Shown here in pieces: positions 53,293 through 64,000 of a stretch of DNA of 64,000 nt (position 1 is its first letter; every line of letters begins with the position of its first letter). The notes beneath the pieces were generated by a model. It did no database searches and had not been told where the DNA came from. It was given only the letters and a program-made list of their open reading frames with translations. Source of the DNA: Bathynomus jamesi (Eukaryota > Arthropoda > Malacostraca > Isopoda > Cirolanidae); NCBI GenBank assembly GCA_023014485.1, contig JAJOZX010009423.1:97501-161500 (forward strand), read 5' to 3'. The translations under genes and the position numbers were made by a program.

Positions 53293-54530
53293 CTAAAGGG
53301 TACAAAAGAGAAATGTCTCTTGTTGTGTCACCGTTGAAGTCCTTAATTTGACCACTCTTGTTACCCCATCTGCCCCTGGTCTGAGTTCTGAAACTCTAGC
53401 CAGAGGCCAGTTTTGTCTTGGAGTACTGTCATGTATGAGAACAAGGTCCCCTACCTTAATTGTGTCAGACCAATCCTTCTTAGTCATTTGTTTATGTCTC
53501 TCCCTTAGACCCATCAAATACTCAGTTTTCCACTGTTTTATGAAATGAGCTTTAACTCTAGTTAAATGTTGTAACTTAGTCTGGAGCTCATCATGTCGTT
53601 GAGTCCAGTTTGGGTCTTCTGAAGAGTCTATATTGTAGTCCGGCAGGAGACTAACTTGTTCTCCCCGAATCAAATGATTTGGAGTTAATGGTTCTGGGTC
53701 ATTAATGTTGTCACTCACATAAGTGAGTGGTCTATTGTTAATGATGTTCTCAATCTCAGCCAGGAGAGTGAGTAACCCAAATAAGTGTATCTGTTTTTTG
53801 CCAATTGCTTTCTTCAAGCAATTTTTACTGTTTGTATATTCCTCTCCCAGATAGAACCATACCAAGGAGAGGCAACTGGAATATACTTCCACTTTATGTT
53901 TTGATTTTGTATATATAATTGTGTGATTTCATTGCTTAACAAGTCGTGGATGACTTGTTCACCAGCTTTGAAATATGTAGCATTGTCAGTCCAAACTGTC
54001 TTGGGTACTGAATGTCGTGCACAGAATCTCTTAAAGACAGCAACAAAAGATTCTGCTGTTAGATCCTCCACAACATCCAAATAAACAGCTCGTGAGGCTG
54101 CACATGTAAACAGTACAATGTACATTTTTTGTTCCGTGTCACCCACCCCTACGGTCAATGCTCCTGTATAGTCAATGCCTACAGTCTCAAAGGGTCTGTT
54201 GAGAGTAACTCTCTCCTCTGGCAAAGCAGGAGGATTTGGTTTCCTATAGGGCCTAGCATGAATACGCCTACATGTGACACACTCACTCAGGACTGTTTTA
54301 ACAGTGATCCTTCCCTTGGGTATCCAATAAGTTTTTCTTAATGTAGTTAGTGTCTGTGGTACCCCCATATGATATACATCATTGTGTATTTTTCTGATGA
54401 TTAATGTTGTCAAATAGCTAAATCTAGGTAAAAGGATTGGATTTTTGCTTTTGTATGACAGTTTTGATTTGTCTAATCTCCCTTTACACCTTAGAAGGCC
54501 TTCCTCATCTCTGAACAAGTTTAGATCCAC
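53293..54530 (-). pseudogene. BEL1 integrase with DUF5641-type C-terminus
   Basis: The zinc-binding part reads HNDVYHMGVPQTLTTLRKTY and SECVTCRR (HHCC). The catalytic core has VGIDYTGAL, VWTDNATYFK and SPWYGSIWERNIQ, the D-D-E acids of a retroviral-type integrase. After a frameshift near 53850 it continues LLAEIENIINNRPLTYVSDN, PLTPNHLIRGE and the terminal module VGDLVLIHDSTPRQNWPLAR. Only one frameshift is evident here. Confidence 0.88.
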
Positions 54531-54580
54531 AACTACTGATGGTACAGGTTCTTTTGTTTGTTTCCCATTTGTTAAGAATT

Positions 54581-55620
54581 CTAACTCTTTATTGTACTCT
54601 TTTGTTGGGCTTGGCCTATCCAGTATTGGGTTGCAACTTCTGTATAATTATGATTGTTTTTATTTAGCTGTTTGTTAATTGTAGCTAAACAGTTGTGAGC
54701 AAACCTCAAACAGTAGGCTGTCACCCTAACAAGTTTGTTGAAATCAGAATACTTTTCATAATTAGTGATTGGTTCAACCTTTTCATTTGAAAAGATTAAA
54801 TTTAATGTCAAGTTAACTTGTTCCACAGGCCATTGGTCTGTATTACAGAGCCACTTAGGTCCCATAAACCAAGTTTTGTTTGACTTCAACAACTTGTAGG
54901 ATAAACCTCTGGTCAGAAAGTCTGCTGGATTCTGTTTAGTTGGAACATAGTGAAAGTTTACTTGTAGGCTTTCATTAGCGTCAGCTATTTCTTTTAGCCT
55001 ATTTCTTACAAAGATATTCTTACTATTAATGCTATCATTCCGTATCCAGGCAAGACAAATCTGACTGTCAAGCCAGACGTGGATATTAGTTATGAACACA
55101 TCATAGTAAGCATCCTTAAGCAATGAAATGGTTTTAATGGCTAATGTAGCAGCCAATAGTTCCAATTGAGGTATGGTTCGGGTAGGTTTGAGAGGTGCAA
55201 CTTTCCCTTTTGCATAAATTAGATGACTTTCTGTAGGGCTTACAAGATACGCACAGCACCCATAAGCTTGTGTGCTTGCATCAGCAAACACATGAAGCCT
55301 CTGGGGCTTATCCCTAAACCCACAGCACCTTTGAATTTTAATGTTCTGCACTTTTGTTAAATCAGTAGCTAACTTCTTCCAAGATTTTTGATTTTCATTT
55401 GTTATTGGATCATCCCACCCAACATTTGTCCTCCAAATTTCTTGGAGGAGAATCTTTGATTTTATTGTTGAAGGCAGGAATAGACCCATAGGATCAAAAA
55501 TTTTGGAAGCCTCTGATAATAATTTGTCTTTTAGTATTTGCTTCCTCATCAAGTTTAAAACCTTTAGTACAGATTGAATCATGACTGTTAGAAGTTGCAT
55601 CCAAATACCAGTTCATACCT
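54581..55620 (-). pseudogene. BEL1 RT connection and RNase H
   Basis: It reads ASKIFDPMGLFLPSTIKSKI, LHVFADASTQAYGCCAYLV (RNase H first aspartate, about 55290), IPQLELLAATLAI, HVWLDSQICLAWIR and FHYVPTKQNPADFLTRG. This is the Pao-type A17/RNase H block. It joins the RT at 55660 through a frameshift. Confidence 0.85.
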
Positions 55621-55659
55621 AAAGTTTTAACTCTGTCTGATGGCTCAGTAAGACCATTA

Positions 55660-56561
55660 TTATCTTTTAAAATTTTTGTTTAAATCCTCATTATTTGAAA
55701 TCCACTCTCTAAGTTCAAAGTTACCTTGTTGCATAATGTTTTGAGAGTGTTCATAGACTTCAGATAATTCAGATTTTGTTGTCGTTGAGCCTATTAGATT
55801 GTCTACGTAAAAATGTTCCTTAAGGAAGTTCAATGTTAGAGAGTTATTAAACTGGTTTAAATGATGTTTAATTGTCAATGCTAATAGGCTAGGTGAGCAA
55901 TTGGCTCCAAACAACACAACATTAAATCTATAGGTTATGAACCCTTTATTCAAATCAAATGGATCCTTGAACCATAAGAACCTAAGTTGGTTCTTATCAT
56001 ATTCATTTTTAGATTTATTCTCAAAAATACCTTCGAAATGTCACTTTGTACAGCATATTTGTCTAACCTGAACCTCAGTAAGATCTTCACAAGGTCAGAA
56101 ATGAGATTAGGACCCTCAATCAAGCAATCATTCAAACTGTGTTTATTACTGTCTTTGAGGCTACAATTATATACTACTCTTAGTTTTGTTGTTGGGGCAT
56201 CTTGTCGATAAACCCCCCTGTGGGTTAAATAATGACAACCATCTTTTTTAAAAGGGTTATCTGTTACTTCTTCAATGAAGCCTTTCTGTAGCTGTTCTTT
56301 GAAGACATCACTGTACTTTACAATATTATTATCTTGTCTGAGTTTTTTCATTACTTTATATAAATGTCCTTTAGCTACTTTGAGATTGTCTCTTAAAGTT
56401 GGACAATTTATTTTCCAAGGTAACTCAACAAAATAACTATTGTCTTTGCACTGAATGGTGTCTTCAAATCTTTCTACCATTAACTGATCTTCTGAAGTTT
56501 GATTTGTGTCATATATACCCACAGATTCTAGCAACCATAAAGTTTGAATTGCCTCATCCAA
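55660..56561 (-). pseudogene. BEL1 reverse transcriptase
   Basis: It begins AIQTLWLLESVGIYDTNQTS, then KGFIEEVTDNPFKKDGCHYL, TKLRVVYNCSLKDSNKHSLN, and AVQSDISKVFLRINL. After a frameshift near 56000 it continues FITYRFNVVLFGANCSPSLL and HFYVDNLIGS (about 55810). YVDN replaces the YxDD box of most RTs; BEL2 also has YVDNLIGS, so this is a family trait. Confidence 0.85.
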
Positions 56562-56699
56562 AGTTTCATTTGATAATGATGAATTAATGTTCAGTTGCGA
56601 TAATATTATTCAAAGTGTTGCTATTCTTACAGGTGTTATGTAGGACTGAGTTGAGGCACATAGTATTTGTTGGTCATGCACTGTTTTGGTTTAGGTCTA

Positions 56700-57247
56700 G
56701 GTTGTAGTCTGATAGGTCACCCAAAGGGGCTATCCCTGATGGAGTCTGAATAGCTATACCATTACCTATCTCTACTATGCCCTTATGAATAAGATTAATA
56801 TAATCTGCCCCTATTAGCATTTCAATGTTAGCTATTGTGTTGTTAGTGATATGTCTATCAGCTATTTTGTAGTTTTTTCAAATGATTTATGGTTTGTTCT
56901 AGTTTGGGTATAACCAGTTTGTTTTGTCCTACTTTAGAAATAATAACTGCTTCAATTTTCTTGAATTTACTTTCTAAATGTAGTTCCAGGTCAATTGTCT
57001 TATAGCTATTTTTGTCCGAGTTATCCTTAACAAAGGACGCAATATTGAAGTTTTGTTCATTCGGGTTTGGTGTCAAACCCAATTTATTAACTAAATTTTT
57101 TGAAACAAATGTTTGTTGAGAACAACAGTCTATAAGACATCTCACTGGAGTGGTACTACCCTCACTATTCACTAAGTCCAAAGTAATAGTTGGTAAAAGA
57201 ATCTCAGTGTTTCTTGTTACATTGTTTGAACAAGCAGAATGTCCCAT
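56700..57247 (-). pseudogene. BEL1 aspartic protease region
   Basis: It reads EILLPTITLDLVNSEGS, VRCLIDCCSQQTFVSKNLVN (active-site region, DCC in place of DTG/DSG), then after a frameshift near 56870 NIEMLIGADYINLIHKGI. It matches DTCSQQTFV and HMLMGADYLHLVHRGI in BEL2. The role is cleavage of the gag-pol polyprotein. Confidence 0.75.
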
Positions 57248-58678
57248 GAAAGTGGCATTTTCTTGATTACCTTTGTTTGGGGAGGTATCTTTTGAGTTTG
57301 AGTACTATTATTTGGACACTTTGGTGAATCACACATTGATGAGACATGTCGTAAACTTTTACAAAACTTACACTTGAATCTTAACCTAGATTTACAGTCT
57401 TTCTTATAATGTCCCTGGCCAGTACACTTTTTACACAGGTTCAACTGTTCACATCTTTTAGCCCTTTGGTTAAAATCTGAATATTTGTCACACCCAGTAC
57501 TACTGTGTTCATTACTTGCACAAAATTTGCAATATGGTGTGTAAGTTGAGGCAGCAGTTACATTAAAGTTCTGTAATGTAGGTGTTCGTGTTTTGTAGTT
57601 GGTCACATTTGATTCTACAATATCAAGTTTTGTCTGTTTGGCTGTAGCTAGTTGGTCTCTGGGAACAGTCTTTGGTTTATCCATAGTCTGGGTCTTATGT
57701 GTTGGAAAATCTCTCAAGTTGTAATTAGTTAGGATATTGGGGAAGTGTTGTCTTATTTGTGTTAAATTAGGATAATTTTCTCCCGTCTTTAGAATTAAAT
57801 TATCTTTAACCCTCGAAGGAAGGCACCTAAGTACTATGCTTTGTATAAGCCAAGATGAAGTTTTAATATCTATCTCATTGCTAACCAGTTGTCCTATAAT
57901 AGCTTCTAATTTTGTATAAAAATTTTCCATATCACTATGGTTATCTTTTATGGGTGCAAATTCAAAAATTTGTTGAGATAATTCATATATAATCACATCT
58001 TTATTAACGTAATTATGTTTTAAAAGATCAATAGCTACTTCATATGAATCCCTACGGCTGGTAAATAGGCTATCAGGTTATGGGCTGGGCCTTTAAGAGA
58101 ACTAGTTAAGTAACTAAACTTTTCAACAGTTGAAATATAAGGTTTATTACCTATTAAATTCTCAAATTTGTCAATGAAAGATGGGAATTGTACCGTGTCC
58201 CCTTCAAATGTTGGTATTTGCAAAATGGGTAACTGAGCCCTCAATTCTTGTGACTCAGGATTTGCATGCCACTTAAATTTTGTTGAAGGTTAGCCTACTT
58301 TGATTAAAATCAGAATTAGGTTTTTTTGGTGTTAAGTCAGTCAACCGAGACCGTAGTTCCCTTATTTGCTGTTCAATTGAGCTTACCTGATCATCATCAT
58401 CAGCGTAAAGGTCTATCAATTGTTCTTCAGCCATTTCGGATTCAACTAACTCTGAAATACTCTCATTAATGCTATTATTTCCTTCTTTTTAATTTCTAAT
58501 TAATAATTACACTCTCTATATTTTTCTTACCTGGTTGTGTAATATTGTTAAAAGTGTTCACAGCCTTTGTAACAGCTCCCAACTTTGCCCCCCTTTTCTT
58601 TTTTAACTTTTTCAATTCTGCACTGTCCATGTCTAAGTCAAAATTGTTTAACTGGGATCGTAATGAAATAGAGGACAA
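57217..58678 (-). pseudogene. BEL1 gag with three zinc knuckles
   Basis: The N-terminus reads MSSISLRSQLNNFDLDMDS and KKRGAKLGAVTKAVNTFNN. After a gap with stops (58250-58500) come LPILQIPTFEGDTVQFPSFI, SYLTSSLKGPAHNLIAYL and a capsid-like segment with SQQIFEFAPIKDNHSDMENF. The knuckles are CKFCASNEHSSTGC, CKKCTGQGHYKKDC and CKFCKSLRHVSSMC (about 57325-57535). Confidence 0.82.
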
Positions 58679-58939
58679 GAAGAAATTACCAGAGAAGAGA
58701 GAGCACAGACAAAACAGTCAAGTTAAATTTGGTTTAATCCCCCCCAAGTACTTGTGTGTCACTCAGGTCTAAGCTTATAAGAGAATGAGACTCCTTTAAT
58801 GTAAATGTTTCCTAGTTAGGCCCTAGGTTGTAGACCTAATTAGGCTTGCTCAGGTTAGGCTTAGGCTAGACTAGCCTAATTCTGCAATTTTTGTTAAGTA
58901 AGCTTAAGGTTTGTAAATTCCCCACACACGGACCACCAA

Positions 58940-59597
58940 TGCGAAAAATGCTCTGTATGAATTGGTCCACAATTAACCCACCCCTTATATCTCCAGTCTA
59001 ACTATAGAGTAGATCAAGTCTAGCCTAGAGGGGTCAGCCTAGAGATTCCGGAAATGGTCCAGAGCGGGCAGATAAATTGAGGTCCACAGTAGGATTCCTC
59101 ACAAGAATTAGGTTAGGGCAATCTACCTTCACCTTTGTTAAGCTATGAGTTGATGCTGGGTCTTAGGCCACAATGTAGGCCTAACTTGTCTGACCCAGCT
59201 TAATTTAATGCTTATAACTTACTGGTGTAAAAACTCAATTAGTCACTTACTTTTGTTATCTCCGGTTTGTTTTCGAGAGCGCACTTTTCTGGTACGTCCT
59301 CTCGCCCCGTTCTTCGTTTTCGTTCTCCTTTGTTCTCCTCTTCGGGGCTTCTCGTACCAGCGTTGTCTTGGTTTATTCCTCGGTTGGTTGAGCGGTAATG
59401 TATCTCCACTACCGAGCACGCTCCTCCCACACAGTATATAAATACTAGTGTGGAGAATAACTCTGGTGAGCAACCAATTGGTTTCATCCACCCAGTTATT
59501 GACATAAAAGGAATTTAATGATTGTTAGATTAACTACCTACCTACTCAGTGAACCATTTTCGTTACCTCCCAACTACCCACTCATCAGTTTTCCATA
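58940..59597 (-). repeat. BEL1 5' LTR (658 bp) with adjacent primer-binding site
   Basis: Direct copy of 52177-52853. On the coding strand it begins TATGGAAAACTG and ends TTTTTCGCA. The next bases inward, TTGGTGGTCCGTGTGTGG (about 58922-58939), form a likely primer-binding site starting TGG. The tRNA was not assigned. Confidence 0.92.
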
Positions 59598-59602
59598 GAA
59601 CC

Positions 59603-60392
59603 TATGGAAAAACTATACGCGCTCACAACATGGTATCATATGTGGTACATTTATTTCATAATTAAATATAAATTATTAATTAATTGAATTAAATATCTAT
59701 ACAAAATTGCCTCGGGATTGGCGACATAGCCTATTGGGAATGAAATAATTGAATTGCCATACGTACAAAGAACCTGTATGTATGAATCAGCCCACATAGC
59801 AACAAGAAAACCCAATTTATTGTTTAGTCTACCAAAAAAAGTAGACAAACAAAATCTTGCTAGATCGGCAAATAATAATGAAAATACAAGCGAACCAAGG
59901 AACGGCTCTCAGGGCTGTTTATTCCAAGCGAACGCTTTAAACTGGGAAAACGTGTCTAAATTTTCCCTCAAGTCCTGAGTGAATTCCTTATAATTAAAAC
60001 CTAATGACTATAAAAGGATAGGCCTATTCCTTCAGGGGTTTATATAGTGACTGCCTATATTAATTACCTTAAGTAAATTCGCCGCGTAACCCCATCGTGG
60101 CGGCCCTACACCGAAAATGACCGTCACGCCCTACATCGAAACAAACAAAGACCCAGCAAAAATAAGGTGAGCAATTTCAGTTTTTCATTAACATAAGGCT
60201 TTCCCAACTCCCGATGCTAGAATTACCGTAATCAATATAAATATAAAGAGGTCCTTTAAAGACCTACATATTTATAACTCTCTAACGAAAAAGCATAGGG
60301 CTTTTGTCGGTAACCCTCCACTGACGTCTGTTGGAAATTTCCAACGGATGAGGGCACAGGCAATCAACCCATAGCCCTATATAGTTTTTTCA
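59603..60392 (+). repeat. Putative 5' LTR of BEL2 (about 790 bp)
   Basis: The start TATGGAAAAACT and end TTTTTTCA parallel the start TATGGAAAACTG and end TTTTTCGCA of the BEL1 LTR. The next bases, ATGGTGGCCCTGTGTATGGG (60393-60412), resemble the BEL1 primer-binding region. Without the 3' LTR in view this remains a prediction. Confidence 0.6.
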
Positions 60393-60927
60393 ATGGTGGC
60401 CCTGTGTATGGGGAACTAACCCCTCTAAAATTTACACTGACACACGCAGTGGCTAGGCTTAACTCAGTAGGCCTAACCCCAATTTCAACCGTAACCCCAC
60501 TATAGTTTTCATATGGTGGCCTAAGCAACTGGGAACCGATTCCTTTACCTTTACACTAATCGAAAACAAAGGCTTGTTCATTTAACAGGCATAACTTATT
60601 TTAGGTCCTAAAAATAATAGGCCCGCAACATTAAGCCTATTTAATAGGTCCTACTCTTCAAATTCAAAACTAAGCCTTGTTAATTTAACAGGCTTAACTC
60701 ATTTGAGGTCCTATAAAATAATAGGCCCAAACATAAGCCTACTTGGTAGGCCCAACAAATACTATTTAGTAGGCCCACCTAACTTTACCTTACATAATAG
60801 GCCTACCTCTTAAAGTAGGCCTTACTCTTTACACTCAAGGCCTATCCTAACTAAAAACATTGTGAATTTTTAATTTAACCTGTGGCGCAGGTTATATAAA
60901 AAACTTATTACTGTACAGTAATTTAAC
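60393..60927 (+). repeat. BEL2 leader with TAGGCC-rich imperfect repeats
   Basis: AATAGGCC, TAGGCCTA, AACAGGC(T/A)TAACT and GAGGTCCTA words recur from about 60450 to 60850, in loosely repeated blocks of about 100 bp. A second ATGGTGGCC at about 60512 resembles the primer-binding site. No coding frame is present. Confidence 0.6.
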
Positions 60928-60978
60928 TTGCTCAACATCATAAAAATTAAACTCAGAACTTTAACACTAACAACAATT

Positions 60979-62300
60979 ATGGAAGACTTGGACAAAAGGG
61001 TAAGAAACACAGACCTTGGGGCTACGGCACCATCTCAAAATCACAAAAAATTAATGAGGAAAAAATCAGCACGTAAAGGTGTCATCACCAAACTGTACAA
61101 TGATTTCAAACAAAAGGAACCTACAAGATATGATCTTGAAACAACATTAAATTCTATTACTCGTTACAAACAAGAAATTTTCATACTAGATGAAGACATA
61201 ATTACAGAAATTGATGACACAATTGAACTAACAGATGATGAGTATTCTACTCTCCTACTTGACAATGAAAATTACATTACAAAAATTAACAACTATATTT
61301 CTGAAATTCAAAACCAACTTGATGAGTGCAAAAAAGAAGACACATACGAAAGCTTCTTAGAAGCTACAAGAAATGCTTCATTTAGCCCTCCCAATGTGGC
61401 TGAGGGCAATGAACTAAAATCAAAATTGCCTACACTTGCAGTACCCACTTTTGAGGGTGACAGAGCCAAATTTCAATCTTTTATTGAAAAATTTCATAGC
61501 CTTATAGGTAATAAAAACTACATTACAGATGTTGATAAATTTAGTTATTTAGTGAACTATCTGAAAGGCCCAGCCTTAAGATTAGTGGAATCACTACCAG
61601 CCATAGGTGCTTCTTATTCTGTAGCAATAGAATTACTTAACAGAAATTACATGAATAAGGATGAAATTATACATGATTTGGCTCTTAAAGTCATGAACAT
61701 GCGAACCCCAAAAGACAACTATGGTGACCTCTTTGATTTTTACTGTGAGTTTGAATGTCTCATGGGACAACTTAAAAACAATAATTTAAACATTGCAGAA
61801 ACAGCTTGGATCATTCAAGCTGTTGTTTTTGAAAAGCTCCCTTCTAAAGTCAAAGAGATATTTCATCAGAGGACAACTGACATATACCCTAGCCTTAATA
61901 AACTAAGAGAAGATTTCCCAACTGTACTAGCACTTTACAAATCAAGTTACACACACCCAAAATTTAACACAGAACAAGAAAAAACCAACAATGCAGAAAA
62001 CCAAAAACCTAACAAAAGATTTCAACACTTACCAGTTACATCAAAACACAACCGCAAAACTCAATTTGCAGAAAATAAAGTGACAGAAAAAGACTCAAAG
62101 ACTCCTACTCTGCAAAACTTTAATGTAGCTACTTTTGAGTATAATCCCACACCATGCAAATTTTGTTTTAGCAGTGAACATATTCTACAAATTGTCCCAA
62201 ATACAAAGACTTTACAGCAAGGTCAAAACGTTGTGAACAACTAAACTTATGCAAAAAATGCACTGGATCAGGGCACCAAAAGTCAAATTGCAAATCAAAT
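60979..62300 (+). pseudogene. BEL2 gag (one frameshift)
   Basis: The start at 60979 gives MEDLDKRVRNTDLGATAPSQ, chosen because it begins the conserved KKSARKGVITKLYNDF region. Then come LPTLAVPTFEGDRAKFQSFI, SYLVNYLKGPALRLVESLP, a capsid-like middle, and CKFCFSSEH. A frameshift near 62185 leads to the second knuckle CKKCTGSGHQKSNC (about 62250) and the third, CKFCNSFDHVTPMC (about 62313-62354). Apart from the shift it is open. Confidence 0.82.
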
Positions 62301-63167
62301 TTGATATACAATTGTAAGTTTTGCAACAGTTTTGACCATGTTACCCCTATGTGTAATACACACACAGACATTGGAAAAACTGACAAACATTATGAACAAA
62401 CACCCAAATCAAACCAAAACAAACAGAAACAAACCAAAAATGCTATGAATGGACATATCAGTTCATCTAGCATTAACCACAATTCAAAAATTCTTTTACC
62501 AACCACAACTTTGGAAATCCAAAACAAAAGAGGACAAATAGTACAGGTTAGGTGTCTTTTAGATACCTGCTCACAACAAACATTTGTAACTAAACAACTG
62601 ATAGAAAAATTGGGACTTCAAAACCAACAAGGAGATGAAGATCTCTCTATTTCATCATTTATCAATAAAAACCCAGTACAAGCCAGTTTTAAAACTGCAA
62701 ATATAACTTTAACTCTTGATGAAACATTTGAAACCCTTAAGGTTGTTGTTGTGGACAAAGTAGAACAAGAAAAAATACAAATAGCTGGGTTAAAACAAGC
62801 TTTGCTCCAACTTCAAAATAAATACACGATAGCTGATAAAACCCTTAATGCAGATGTAGTTGATGATATACATATGCTCATGGGGGCTGACTATCTTCAT
62901 CTGGTCCATAGAGGCATCATTAAAATTGGAGATGGAATAGCCATACAAACTCCCACAGGTATTGCTCTTTTGGGTGACATAACTAAATACCATCTTACTA
63001 CTGACACAGAAAACACAGAACATGAACAAAATTTACGCAAAACAAAATCACCACAGTCACAAATTTCTGACTATGTGACAAACTCGAACTACAAAAACAC
63101 TGTCATAATCCCACATCATTTGAATGAAAATGATTCCACATTGGATGAAGGGTTACAGCAGTTGTGA
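62301..63167 (+). CDS. BEL2 protease region of pol
   Basis: After the last knuckle the frame reads ILLPTTTLEIQNKRGQIVQV, RCLLDTCSQQTFVTKQLIEK (active-site region, DTC), VDKVEQEKIQIAGLKQALLQ and HMLMGADYLHLVHRGI. The frame ends at a TGA (63165-63167) exactly where BEL1 reads TLWLLESVG, so the stop replaces a tryptophan codon. Otherwise it is continuous with the RT. Confidence 0.8.
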   Translation: MIYNCKFCNSFDHVTPMCNTHTDIGKTDKHYEQTPKSNQNKQKQTKNAMNGHISSSSINHNSKILLPTTTLEIQNKRGQIVQVRCLLDTCSQQTFVTKQLIEKLGLQNQQGDEDLSISSFINKNPVQASFKTANITLTLDETFETLKVVVVDKVEQEKIQIAGLKQALLQLQNKYTIADKTLNADVVDDIHMLMGADYLHLVHRGIIKIGDGIAIQTPTGIALLGDITKYHLTTDTENTEHEQNLRKTKSPQSQISDYVTNSNYKNTVIIPHHLNENDSTLDEGLQQL

Positions 63168-64000
63168 CTATTAGAATCAGTTGGCATAAAGGACAGTACT
63201 ATTACACATGAAGACCAATTGATGACAGAACAATTTAAGGATACATTACAACACAGAGACAATCAATACTATGTGGAGCTGCCTTGGAAAACACCTTGTC
63301 CAGAAATAATGGACAATTTGAAAGTAGCTAAGGCACATCTGTATAAAAATTACAGAAAACTAAAAAATGACAATCTTTTAGAACAATACAACAACATATT
63401 CAAGGAACAAATAGAAAGGGGCTTCATTGAAGAAGTTACTGATGAACCCTTTAAAAAACGAGGTTGTCATTATTTAACACACAGGGGAGTTTACAGAGAA
63501 GACTCATCCACAACTAAACTAAGAGTAGTATACAACTGTAGTTTAAAAGACACAAATTCTGTTAGTTTAAATGATTGTCTCATGGAAGGCCCAAACCTTG
63601 TCTCAGATCTTGTAAAAATTCTCCTTTGCTTCCGTTTAGACAATTATGCAGTACAAAGTGACATAGAAAAAGCATTCCTCTGTATAAATTTGAAGCTTGA
63701 GTATGATAAAAATCATCTCAGGTTTTTGTGGTTGAATGATCCACATGACCTTAACAAAGGTTTCAAAACCTACAGATTTAAAGTAATTATTTTTGGAGCA
63801 AATTGCTCTCCAAGTATTCTTGCTTTAACAATTAGAAACCACCTAAACTTATTTCAAGAGGACTTAACAGTTCAGTTTTTAAAACAAAACTTTTATGTGG
63901 ATAACCTCATTGGTTCCACTGTAACTGAAGAGGAATTGCTTGAAATTTACCAAATGTCACAACCCATAATGAAGCAAGGAAATTTTGGATTGAGAGAATG
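63168..64000 (+). CDS. BEL2 reverse transcriptase (partial, runs off window)
   Basis: Directly after the TGA the frame continues LLESVGIKDSTITHEDQLMT, YYVELPWKTPCPEIMDNLKV, KGCHYL-type KKRGCHYLTHRGVYRED, TKLRVVYNCSLKD, AVQSDIEKAFLCINL, FKTYRFKVIIFGANCSPSIL and NFYVDNLIGSTVTEEELLEI. It is open to the last base, with no frameshift. The catalytic box is YVDN as in BEL1. Confidence 0.88.

Larger units (their letters stand above)
52177..59597 (-). mobile_element. BEL/Pao LTR retrotransposon BEL1
   Basis: Two direct LTRs (52177-52853 and 58940-59597) bound a gag-protease-RT-RNase H-integrase region on the minus strand. GAACC occurs on both outer flanks (52172-52176, 59598-59602) as a 5-bp duplication. 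The domain order with integrase last, an RNase H of the A17/Pao type, three gag zinc knuckles and a DUF5641-type C-terminus identify Belpaoviridae-type elements. Frameshifts in several places show it is inactive. Confidence 0.93.
59603..64000 (+). mobile_element. BEL/Pao LTR retrotransposon BEL2 (cut by window end)
   Basis: It begins TATGGAAAAACT, directly after the GAACC that flanks BEL1, and runs in the opposite direction. Gag, protease and RT are related to BEL1 but clearly diverged. The 3' part and 3' LTR lie beyond 64000, so LTR limits rest on comparison with BEL1. Confidence 0.85.

Noticed and set aside
53160..53351. 63-codon plus-strand frame near the BEL1 integrase end
   Set aside because: It is antisense to the DUF5641-type C-terminus and the adjoining 3' region.
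1..64000. Search for tRNA, rRNA or other structural RNA genes
   Set aside because: Apart from the weak SINE-like stretch at 44715-44835 I saw no sequence with convincing tRNA or rRNA features.

Overview
This window reads as repeat-dominated nuclear DNA of an animal, most likely an arthropod and perhaps a crustacean. That placement is inference from three things: GT-AG introns, many dinucleotide and trinucleotide microsatellites, and a mix of BEL/Pao, RTE, CR1/L2-like, Jockey-like, hAT and Tc1/mariner elements. No prokaryotic, organellar or viral gene set is present. I find one convincing host gene, two exons of a tiny single-pass membrane protein at 19381-19757. Nearly everything else is transposable-element DNA, much of it nested.

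Left third (1-19.2 kb). An old Jockey-like non-LTR retrotransposon (E1, plus strand) can be followed in pieces from about 783 to 16187. It is broken by a divergent hAT-like transposon (A, 1043-4413), an Academ-like transposon with a FEN/XPG-like nuclease (D, about 4852-9100), a 473-bp hAT MITE (9333-9805), a minus-strand non-LTR element with a 2A-like motif and a PHD finger (F, 10506-14140), and a CR1/L2-like element (L, about 16265-19200).

Middle (19.2-45.1 kb). After the host exons comes a palindromic Tc1/mariner derivative (G, 20162-23536) that carries its own hAT insertion (H). Next is a second member of the A family (B, about 24614-31934). B contains a hAT element (J, 26646-31235), which contains a microsatellite-seeking CR1/L2-like element (K1), whose own (CAT)n tail received a second copy (K2). 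A second Jockey-like element with RNase H (E2, about 32223-39370) carries a hAT deletion derivative. It is followed by a second palindromic Tc1/mariner derivative (39382-40085) and an RTE remnant split by another non-LTR element (I) and two MITEs.

Right third (45.1-64 kb). Mostly non-coding DNA with two MITE-like elements leads to the third member of the A family (C, 48124-52039, with five or so exons). Two related BEL/Pao LTR retrotransposons follow, arranged head to head and separated by only 5 bp (BEL1, minus, 52177-59597; BEL2, plus, from 59603 and cut by the window end).

How things relate: the proteins are mobilisation enzymes (transposases, reverse transcriptases, integrase, endonucleases), not a cellular pathway. 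Most are broken by stops and frameshifts. The best-preserved frames are the 708-codon K1 frame, the 715-codon L frame and the pol frame of BEL2. Boundaries given with target-site duplications (TSDs) were read directly from the sequence; family names rest on motif recognition without a database search.
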